Shown here: in pieces, positions 25,731 through 33,573 of the stretch
How positions within the stretch are numbered: the first letter of the stretch is position 1
Layout of the letters: the number at the start of each line of letters is the position of its first letter
Assembly (NCBI RefSeq): GCF_900188435.1
Contig: NZ_FYFA01000002.1
Span: 1,054,001 to 1,118,000 of the forward strand
DNA length: 64,000 nucleotides
Direction of reading: 5' to 3'
Source of the DNA: Marinobacter sp. es.048
GTDB lineage: Bacteria > Pseudomonadota > Gammaproteobacteria > Pseudomonadales > Oleiphilaceae
Program-made: the position numbers and the translations under genes
The notes under the pieces: model-generated
Told to the model about the DNA's origin: nothing
The model's database searches: none
Seen by the model: the letters and a program-made list of their open reading frames with translations, nothing else

Positions 25731-26542
25731 ACCGGAATGCCTCCCCGGGAAATCTCGTTTTCCATGGCCCGGATCAACCGGCCAGAGATGGTGGTTTCCG
25801 GCGGTACCGGCGGGGTATCGCCTGGCAGAAACCAGTCGGCATCGGAAAGTTCATCTTCCTGGAGCACCAGCTCTCCCCCGGCGTAATCGGCAAAGAAACC
25901 GACCATCAACTGATGTGGAAAGGGCCAGGGTTGCGAGGCATGGTACCGGATGTTGGTGACAGCCAGCCCGGTTTCCTCCTTCACCTCCCGGTGCACAGCA
26001 CCCTCGAGGCTCTCGCCCGGCTCCACGAAGCCGGCGATCAGACTGTAGAAATGCCGCTTGACCCGTGAGGACCTGGCGAGCAAAAGACGATCATCCCGTC
26101 GAATGACCACAATTACGCAAGGCGCCAGCCTCGGATACCAGGGGATTCCGCAAGGCTCACACCACTTGGCCCTCTCCCGGGGATGGAAGCCGGTTTGCTC
26201 GCCGCATCGACCGCAATAACGGTGGTCGCGCCACCACTGCCAGACCTGAAACCCGGTGCTGAGCATATCCGCCGGTGCATCGCTGAGCATCAACAACGCG
26301 TCCCGCAAGGGAATAGCCTCATGATCATCAACAGCTAAACCCGGCAATTCGGTCACAAACACATCGCGCCCATCGTAGCTGCCCAGAGAAACTGACTCAG
26401 GCACCCCTTCCCGGAAGAGATTGCTGTCGCCAGAATGCAGCCAGCCGCTATCGGACTTGATCACGTCCGATCCCGACAGCGCGAGGATCAGATCACTTTT
26501 TTCTGGCCGCCGGGTCGTCCAGCCGGGTATCCACTGAGTCAT
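25727..26542 (-). CDS. nudC: NAD(H) pyrophosphatase NudC
   Basis: This 271-residue Nudix hydrolase cleaves NADH to NMNH and AMP and, in E. coli, removes NAD caps from RNA. A zinc-binding four-Cys module (CGRCGEQTG...CEPCG) precedes the Nudix box GFVEPGESLEGAVHREVKEE, followed by the SQPWPFP motif that marks the NudC subfamily. ATG at 26542 is chosen; the frame extends 38 codons further upstream into the plsB promoter region without support. It shares a 4-nt overlap with murI. Confidence 0.93.
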   Translation of the reverse strand: MTQWIPGWTTRRPEKSDLILALSGSDVIKSDSGWLHSGDSNLFREGVPESVSLGSYDGRDVFVTELPGLAVDDHEAIPLRDALLMLSDAPADMLSTGFQVWQWWRDHRYCGRCGEQTGFHPRERAKWCEPCGIPWYPRLAPCVIVVIRRDDRLLLARSSRVKRHFYSLIAGFVEPGESLEGAVHREVKEETGLAVTNIRYHASQPWPFPHQLMVGFFADYAGGELVLQEDELSDADWFLPGDTPPVPPETTISGRLIRAMENEISRGGIPV

Positions 26543-26652
26543 TGCGACCACCACCTGATGCGTCAACTGTTTGATTAAAAGATCAGTCCGAAATGTACCA
26601 CATTGCTGCACCGGCCAAGAATGAAAGCTCCACCTTTCCGCTCTGTACTCAA

Positions 26653-26666
26653 CCAAGTAAACTTGG
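26653..26666. promoter_or_regulatory. Palindromic operator candidate upstream of plsB
   Basis: CCAAGTAAACTTGG is a perfect 6-bp-arm palindrome with an AA centre. It ends 29 nt before the plsB start, in the divergent nudC/plsB gap. It may be the binding site of a fatty-acid or phospholipid regulator. Confidence 0.45.
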
Positions 26667-26695
26667 CACCTGTTTCTTCAACGGAGTTGCACTTT

Positions 26696-29164
26696 ATGCG
26701 TCTTTACCAGGGCATTCGCAGCCTGATCCTGACCCTTTTTCGCAAGATACTGTTTATCTGGGTCCGGACTGATGTCAGCGGCAACAGCGTTGAAGCCCTC
26801 GCCCTGGATCCGGATAAACCGGTTTGTTATGTGCTGCAATACAGCTCTCTTTCCAGCCGCCTGGTTCTCGAGCAGGAAGTCATCCGGGCAGGACTGCCGG
26901 GCGCCACCGAAGCCCTGCCGGTGAAGAACGGTCCGTCCCACTCCTTCTTTTTTCTCTACCGCCGGATTGGTGGTTTTTTCAGAGGCCGCCAGGCGCCTGC
27001 ACCCACGACCGAATTTCAGGCCCTGGTGCACTACGGCCTCGAACATCCGGACCAGGACGTCCAGATTGTTCCTGTGTCCTTGTTCTGGGGCCGCTCCCCT
27101 GACAAGGAAAAGTCTCTGGTAAAACTGCTGCTGTCTGACACATGGTCCATCGCCGGTCGGCTTCAGAAGTTCCTGATCATCATGGTTCATGGTCGCAACA
27201 CCTACGTGCAGTTTAACCAGCCGCTCTCACTGAAACAGGTAATCGACGAATACCGGCACAACGAGGAGCGGGCCAACCGAAAGCTGGCCCGAATTCTGAG
27301 AACGCATTTTCGCCGGGTACGCCAGGCAGTTCTGGGCCCCGATCTCTCGCATCGCCGCACACTGGTGGCGGGCCTGGTGCGAACCCAGGCGGTAAAGGAA
27401 GCCATCCGGGAGACGGCTGCCAGAGACGATATACCGCCGGAGAAAGTCCGCGCCAAGGCCTACGAATATGCGGATGAGATTGCGGCGAGCATGTCCGTTG
27501 TCACGATTCGATTCATGGAGGTGGTGTTGTCATGGCTCTGGAACCGGATCTACAAAGGCATTGCCATCAACAATATCCGGGTGGTGAAGGAAGTGGCTCA
27601 GGATAATGCCGTGGTTTACGTGCCCTGCCACCGGTCCCACATCGATTACCTGCTGCTGTCCTATGTGCTTTACAAGAATGGCCTGATGCCTCCGCACATC
27701 GCCGCAGGGATCAACCTCAACATGCCCATTGTCGGCCCGATCCTCCGCCGTGGCGGGGCGTTTTTTATGCGCCGCAGCTTCAAAGATAATCCTCTCTATG
27801 CCACCGTATTCAACGAGTATATGCATGTAATGTTCACCCGGGGCTATTCCGTGGAGTATTTCATCGAAGGCGGCCGAAGCCGCACAGGCCGCATGCTTCA
27901 ACCCCGCCCCGGCATGCTTGCTATGACCGTACGCAGTTTCCTTCGGGACCATCGCAAACCCATCGTGTTCGTGCCTGTCTATATCGGCTACGAAAAGGTC
28001 ATGGAGGGACGTTCCTATCTGGGTGAACTTCGCGGCAAGAAAAAGGAAAAAGAAAGCGTATTCGGGCTCGCTAAAACTGTCCGTAAGCTCAGTAACTCCT
28101 TTGGTCGCGTTTCAGTCAACTTTGGCGAGGCCATTCATTTGTCCGAGGTTCTGGATCATGTCCATGGAAGTTGGCGTGAAGAAGCCTACAACTCTGAGTA
28201 CCGACCAGGGTGGCTTAACAGTGCGGTTTCAGAGCTGTCGTTCAGAGTAGCATCGAACATTAATGCCTCGGTTGCCGTAAATCCGATTGGCATGGCCGCA
28301 ACCGTGTTGCTGGGTACCGAGCGCCTGGCGATGGACGAGGGCCAGTTGATTCGGCTTATGGATCAGTACGCAGCCCTGCTCAAGGCGTTCCCCTATGCGG
28401 AAACGGTGACACTTCCCGAAGGCTCCGGAAAAGACTGGGTTGCGTACTGTGAGGGCATGAGCCTGATTAGCCGGCAACCGCAGAAACTGGGCGACATCAT
28501 TGCCCTGGAAGGCAGCAACGCCATCCTGATGACCTACTATCGCAACAACATCCAGCACCTGTTCGCACTGCCCTCACTGATTGCCAGCCTGTTTGAAAAC
28601 AAGGATTCGCTGAGCCGGGAAAAGATTGTGTTCCTCACCAGCGTGGCCTATCCCTACCTGCAATCCGAGCTCTTCCTGAAGTATCAGCCAGAGGAAGCGC
28701 AGAGCGTAATCAATCAATGGATTGATGTTCTCATCGCACAGGGACTGCTAAAGCCACTGGAAGATGGCCGGATCGGGTGTCCCGAAGAAGGCACCGAGGC
28801 GATGCTGAGGCTGAGGGTGCTGTCACGGTTCATCATCCAGACAGTAGAGCGCTACCACATTGCCCTCGGCATTCTCCGCAAATACGGCTCCGGCAAGATC
28901 AGCGCCGCCGAACTGGAAGAGCAGAGTGCTCTTCTGGCCGAACGTATGTCCATACTCTTCGGACTCAATGCACCGGAATTCTTTGACAAGAGCCTGTTCC
29001 GGAATTTCATCGCGAATATGCAGAACAACGGTGTTATCACCACCGACGATAATGGCTTGTTGTGTTACGGAGAAGGGCTGGATGAAGTGGCGGACGATGC
29101 CCGTCTGGTGCTCAGTGTCGAGAAACGACAGGCGATCCAGCAGGTCACGATGATGGGCGCCTGA
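26696..29164 (+). CDS. plsB: Glycerol-3-phosphate acyltransferase PlsB
   Basis: This 822-residue membrane-associated enzyme transfers an acyl chain from acyl-CoA or acyl-ACP to glycerol-3-phosphate, the first step of phospholipid synthesis. The acyltransferase motifs are HRSHID (the catalytic HxxxxD), FFMRRSFKDN, FIEGGRSRTGR and VPVYIGYEK. The length matches E. coli PlsB (807). ATG at 26696 (MRLYQGIRS) is chosen because ACGGAG lies about 9 nt upstream; the frame extends 31 codons further without support. It stands alone on the plus strand, followed by rsmJ in the opposite direction. Confidence 0.96.
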   Translation: MRLYQGIRSLILTLFRKILFIWVRTDVSGNSVEALALDPDKPVCYVLQYSSLSSRLVLEQEVIRAGLPGATEALPVKNGPSHSFFFLYRRIGGFFRGRQAPAPTTEFQALVHYGLEHPDQDVQIVPVSLFWGRSPDKEKSLVKLLLSDTWSIAGRLQKFLIIMVHGRNTYVQFNQPLSLKQVIDEYRHNEERANRKLARILRTHFRRVRQAVLGPDLSHRRTLVAGLVRTQAVKEAIRETAARDDIPPEKVRAKAYEYADEIAASMSVVTIRFMEVVLSWLWNRIYKGIAINNIRVVKEVAQDNAVVYVPCHRSHIDYLLLSYVLYKNGLMPPHIAAGINLNMPIVGPILRRGGAFFMRRSFKDNPLYATVFNEYMHVMFTRGYSVEYFIEGGRSRTGRMLQPRPGMLAMTVRSFLRDHRKPIVFVPVYIGYEKVMEGRSYLGELRGKKKEKESVFGLAKTVRKLSNSFGRVSVNFGEAIHLSEVLDHVHGSWREEAYNSEYRPGWLNSAVSELSFRVASNINASVAVNPIGMAATVLLGTERLAMDEGQLIRLMDQYAALLKAFPYAETVTLPEGSGKDWVAYCEGMSLISRQPQKLGDIIALEGSNAILMTYYRNNIQHLFALPSLIASLFENKDSLSREKIVFLTSVAYPYLQSELFLKYQPEEAQSVINQWIDVLIAQGLLKPLEDGRIGCPEEGTEAMLRLRVLSRFIIQTVERYHIALGILRKYGSGKISAAELEEQSALLAERMSILFGLNAPEFFDKSLFRNFIANMQNNGVITTDDNGLLCYGEGLDEVADDARLVLSVEKRQAIQQVTMMGA

Positions 29165-29170
29165 ACGCAC

Positions 29171-30010
29171 TTATTGCGGTAGCAGCGCTCTGATGGAATA
29201 CAAATCATAGCGGCTGCTTTTACCCTCGATGCGGGTAGTCGGCTCCGGCCCCTCAATCGCCGGGGCCTTACGGGGCCGCTTGACCACCACCCGGTAACGG
29301 GCACGCTCCAGAGCTGCTGCGAGCAATTGTCCGGAATCCTCGTCGTCGCCCACGATGGTGCGAAAAACCTGCATTTCCTTTTTTACCAGAGCCGACTTGT
29401 CCCTATGGGGAAACATCGGGTCCAGATAGACAACATCCGCCACCTCGGTGTCCGGTTGAGCCAGCCAGTCAATACTGCTGCCCTCCAGCAATCGCATGCG
29501 CTCGACAATGGCCGCGCAATCCACGTTGAGGGCGGCCCGCGCCAGACCATCCGCCAGCAAGGCATGGATCACCGGATTGCGCTCGAACAGCGTGACCCGG
29601 CAACCGAGGCTGGCAAGAACAAAGGCGTCCTGGCCTAGCCCCGCCGTCGCATCAACCACATGGAGCGTGGCACGGGTTTTCCTCAGTCCGACCGCTTTGG
29701 CCACCAGCTGGCCAGCACCACCGCCATGTTCGCGACGGTAACCCATCTTGCCGGAAACAAATTCCGCACGCACCGGCCCGGGCGCACCCTTGCCGGTGAC
29801 CTGCAGGCCAAGGCCCTGCTCATCAAGGAATAGTAAAACCGGGAAATCACGGACGTCCCTGGGGCGGACGACACCGAGGTTCTCCAACCCGAGAGATTCG
29901 GCAAGAGCCTCGGCCTGAAATCGGTCTCCCAGTGCGCTGCGGGCAACGGCAACGGTGCTCTGGCAAATGGCAGAAAAGGCACGCGGTGCGGACGGAGACG
30001 AGTCAGGCAT
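29171..30010 (-). CDS. rsmJ: 16S rRNA (guanine1516-N2)-methyltransferase RsmJ
   Basis: This 279-residue class I SAM methyltransferase has the RsmJ pattern: KMGYRREHGGGAGQ, then VVDATAGLGQDAF (SAM site), LFERNPV, and VVYLDPMFPHRDKSALVKKEM, which marks this family. It methylates G1516 of 16S rRNA. The start overlaps the stop of the upstream small gene by one base (TGATG). Its placement near plsB and tsaB-adk follows the Pseudomonas order. Confidence 0.93.
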   Translation of the reverse strand: MPDSSPSAPRAFSAICQSTVAVARSALGDRFQAEALAESLGLENLGVVRPRDVRDFPVLLFLDEQGLGLQVTGKGAPGPVRAEFVSGKMGYRREHGGGAGQLVAKAVGLRKTRATLHVVDATAGLGQDAFVLASLGCRVTLFERNPVIHALLADGLARAALNVDCAAIVERMRLLEGSSIDWLAQPDTEVADVVYLDPMFPHRDKSALVKKEMQVFRTIVGDDEDSGQLLAAALERARYRVVVKRPRKAPAIEGPEPTTRIEGKSSRYDLYSIRALLPQ

Positions 30011-30372
30011 CAGACCAGAATATCAATTCCGGCCAGGCCACCATTGCCGCCGGTCTCCTGACCGGCCGCGGCGACAGACGCAAATGTCGACAGAGCTCTG
30101 GCAGCTGGCAGGGACACCTCGTCTGCACGGAACCGCTCCAGACGGGCGTCTTCGGCGGCACGACGGGCCTCAACACGCCGTTCAAGGCTTTCGGTAGCAT
30201 TGCGGTCGCTGACAACGCCCTGATTGCCATCAGCAAGATCACGGCGGGCGACATCAGGTGTTTTTTCCGGCGTTGACGCAGGCGCACGGGCCCCATCACT
30301 GCGCTCCCGGACTGGGCTGTTGTTGCCGGTCTGGAAATTGAAATTGTTACCCGGGTTAATACCGCCAATCAT
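30010..30372 (-). CDS. Small hydrophilic protein of unknown function upstream of rsmJ
   Basis: This 120-residue protein is Ala-, Arg- and Glu-rich, with no signal peptide or membrane segment. A disordered Asn/Gly-rich start (GGINPGNNFNFQTGNN) is followed by a charged helical middle (LERRVEARRAAEDARLERF) and a Gly-rich end. The layout resembles small proteins encoded at the same place next to rsmJ in pseudomonads. It is coupled to rsmJ by a one-base stop/start overlap. I do not recognise a domain. Confidence 0.65.
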   Translation of the reverse strand: MIGGINPGNNFNFQTGNNSPVRERSDGARAPASTPEKTPDVARRDLADGNQGVVSDRNATESLERRVEARRAAEDARLERFRADEVSLPAARALSTFASVAAAGQETGGNGGLAGIDILV

Positions 30373-30505
30373 GTTCAGATACCGCTGGCCGGATGACAGG
30401 AAAACGCGAACTGGAAGTATGGAAGATTATCGCGTGGAAGAAAAGGCGACTGATCACTTTTCACCCAGACCGGCTTGCCCCGATTAAAACAGGCAAGCGT
30501 CGCGA

Positions 30506-31201
30506 CTATCGGCCAGGCAGCTTTTTCCAGGCCACTTCATCCCTGATATACACCGGCTGAGCCTGCTCCGCTGGCACCGCCTTTCCCTGCTCGCAGGCGA
30601 TCGCCGCCAGACGCGCAACCCAGGCTGCACGGAGCACCAGGGTTTCGTCGATGGTCTCGACCCGCTCTGATACCTCCGCCGGCATGTTGGACCGATACTG
30701 CCAGCCCGGGCCTGCTCCGCACCAGCGTTCAGTACCTGCGGGCAGCGTCACCGCCTCCGGAGGACAGACCTGTTCCGGCGCCAGCGGCACCGGGAGTCTT
30801 GCCCGCGCAGCGAAACAACCCCAATAAACCTCTCCCATACGGGCATCGAAAGCCACCGCAATGCCGGTGTCCTCGGGGACGTCCAGAGCATCAATGGCGC
30901 CCAGGGCAACCGCCTCTAGTGACGAGACGGGCACCACCGGGATATCCAGCCCCCAGGCAAGACCCTGTACGACGCCGGTTGCGATTCTTACACCGGTGAA
31001 CGAGCCGGGGCCGCAGGCAAACGCCAGTGCATCCAGCTCTGCCGGAGCCAGTTTTTTCTCCTCCAGCAGTTCCCGCACCATTGGCATCAGCAGCCGGGTA
31101 TGACCTCTGGGGGCAAGCTCGAAGCGTTCGGAAATTTCGCCATCAACAAGAAGGGCTGCCGAGCAGCCCTCTGATGACGTATCCAGTGCCAACAGTTTCA
31201 C
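30506..31201 (-). CDS. tsaB: tRNA threonylcarbamoyladenosine biosynthesis protein TsaB
   Basis: This 231-residue protein of the ASKHA fold partners TsaD and TsaE in making the t6A37 modification of ANN-decoding tRNAs. The N-terminus LALDTSSEGCSAAL and the central GPGSFTGVRIA are characteristic. It lacks the metal-binding His residues of TsaD, as expected. It follows adk on the same strand after 34 nt and is probably cotranscribed with it. Confidence 0.95.
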   Translation of the reverse strand: MKLLALDTSSEGCSAALLVDGEISERFELAPRGHTRLLMPMVRELLEEKKLAPAELDALAFACGPGSFTGVRIATGVVQGLAWGLDIPVVPVSSLEAVALGAIDALDVPEDTGIAVAFDARMGEVYWGCFAARARLPVPLAPEQVCPPEAVTLPAGTERWCGAGPGWQYRSNMPAEVSERVETIDETLVLRAAWVARLAAIACEQGKAVPAEQAQPVYIRDEVAWKKLPGR

Positions 31202-31235
31202 AGGTGAGGAAACCTCAGGTCAGGATGCCAGTGAT

Positions 31236-31910
<675 letters not shown>

Positions 31911-32090
31911 TCATTATCATTTGAAAAGCTGTGGCAAAAACCCGTGCCTTTGCGACAGCCTCTCCTGCCCGGGACAGGTGTCAGCCGAAACCGGCGAAGG
32001 CGCATTATACGAAGTCAGCCACGTCAGAGAAAGTCGACCTCCGTATCATGCACCGGAAGTGCGCATTTCCCAGCGAATAACGACAGGGTG

Positions 32091-33461
32091 TCAGGATGAC
32101 AGGGAGCTGGCCAGTGCGTCCAGATCCGGAGCCACGCGATCCAGCTCTGCATTCACTTCTTCCATGACATCCGGCCGCAGCCCCAGGCCTTCCAGCAAAG
32201 CCGGCACGTCGTCGGGGTTGAATTCGTCACCAATACCACGGTCTTTCAGCAGGGCATTGGCCAACTGAACCATCAAGACATAGTTCTCATGCTCGCCGTG
32301 GTAACCGGATTGCTGATGAACACCGGCCGCCTTGACCACCGGATCCGGCAGTTGCCACAAACGGTGCAGTATCCCGCCAATGGCGCCATGGCCCACCGAC
32401 AGGATTTCCCGACTATTGCCCTGCCCGAACACCTGTTGCTCGAGAGAGTGCATGCTGGCTTCGGGATTGGCCTCGCGAAGCTCATTGAGTTCATCAAATT
32501 CTGCCGGGAAAAGATGCCCGACCAGTAAAAGGCCGAAGTTGTGCAACAGGCCGCACAGATAACCCAACCCTTTCTCGGCGCCGCATCGGGGTGCAATGAT
32601 CTGACACAGGAACGCACAATACAGCGAATGGCGCCAGAAATTATCCATACCCAGAATCCCCTGGCGCGGCACTTCAAAGGCGCGAACGGAGGCAATACCC
32701 AGGGCGATGTGAGCCACACGGTCAAAGCCCAGAACGCGGGTGACCGCTTCCTGGACTGAATTGATCTGGCCGGGATAATTGAACAGTGCGGACCGGGCAT
32801 AGCGCATGATCTGAGCGGTCAGACTCGGGTCAAACTCGATTAGCTCGGCAAGCTCCCGGGCGGTGGCGTCGGTATTGGCGGTCAGCCGTAAAATGCGCAG
32901 CGCGAGTGCCGGCATAGGTGGCAGGCGGTAGAGTTTCTGGAGTTTGTCGGCCACTTCCTCGAGCGTCAGCGCCTCGCGGTTACCATTGCCGGGCCCTCGG
33001 ATAACCAGGTGTCCTTCCCTGGCACCTGCCAGTGCCAGCCGGAGTGATCGGCCATCCATTTCTATCAGGGAATGATCAGTGCCGCTGGAGAACACAGCCT
33101 GATCTGCCTGCATGACATCTTCATCCACGATCACGGGCAGTTCGTAGGCCTGCCCGATGGGTGGCGTGAAGCCGGGATCGCAATCTCCGAACAGACGCAT
33201 GGTCTGACGTGCGGTCAGCGGCTGAAGACGCCGACCGGTCAACTGGTGGACTGCATCCGGATCCAGGGAACTGTCGAACTTGTGCACAGCCATCACGACA
33301 CCGGTAATATCGATCAGGAGAGTGGCCTGAATAAAGGCGTCCTGCGACAGGCCCGAGGCCATAACCGCCGCATCGAGGCTGGTCACCTGATCAATTGGCA
33401 GCTCTCGATAGCTGATGCCCTTGCGGGCAAGAAAACGTTCCAATCGTGCAGCCAGAGCCAC
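32091..33461 (-). CDS. YbaK/EbsC-like plus HDOD fusion protein
   Basis: This 456-residue protein joins two domains. Residues about 1-155 resemble the YbaK/EbsC aminoacyl-tRNA deacylase fold, with the pattern LTGRRLQPLTARQTMRLFGD and CDPGFTPPIG. Residues about 165-400 form an HDOD domain (LPPMPALALRILRL, FDPSLTAQIMRYA, LGYLCGLLHNFGLLLVGH, VGHGAIGGILHRLW). No membrane segments or output kinase domain are present. It lies between adk and ppc on the same strand, in its own transcription unit upstream of a 200-nt gap. Deacylase activity may be lost; the domain may instead bind an aminoacyl or nucleotide ligand. Confidence 0.83.
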   Translation of the reverse strand: MALAARLERFLARKGISYRELPIDQVTSLDAAVMASGLSQDAFIQATLLIDITGVVMAVHKFDSSLDPDAVHQLTGRRLQPLTARQTMRLFGDCDPGFTPPIGQAYELPVIVDEDVMQADQAVFSSGTDHSLIEMDGRSLRLALAGAREGHLVIRGPGNGNREALTLEEVADKLQKLYRLPPMPALALRILRLTANTDATARELAELIEFDPSLTAQIMRYARSALFNYPGQINSVQEAVTRVLGFDRVAHIALGIASVRAFEVPRQGILGMDNFWRHSLYCAFLCQIIAPRCGAEKGLGYLCGLLHNFGLLLVGHLFPAEFDELNELREANPEASMHSLEQQVFGQGNSREILSVGHGAIGGILHRLWQLPDPVVKAAGVHQQSGYHGEHENYVLMVQLANALLKDRGIGDEFNPDDVPALLEGLGLRPDVMEEVNAELDRVAPDLDALASSLSS

Positions 33462-33510
33462 AGCTTACTCCCTTTGTTCTTTGTTATTGACCAGGCTACC
33501 CGGCCTTTTC

Positions 33511-33547
33511 TCGCACTATTTCCCGGCACTATTTTCGGCACTATTAC
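33511..33547. repeat. Three imperfect 12-13 bp tandem repeats downstream of ppc
   Basis: Three successive copies of a unit close to CGGCACTATTTT lie in the 112-nt gap between the ppc stop and the YbaK-HDOD start, followed by a degenerate fourth (GGCGCTAT). The rest of the gap shows no hairpin or reading frame. Confidence 0.55.
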
Positions 33548-33573
33548 CAGGCGCTATGATCAGCGCACGTTGA

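Noticed and set aside
30473..30498. 7-bp inverted repeat after tsaB as a terminator
   Set aside because: Short stem with a 12-nt loop and no T-tract after it; too weak to call.
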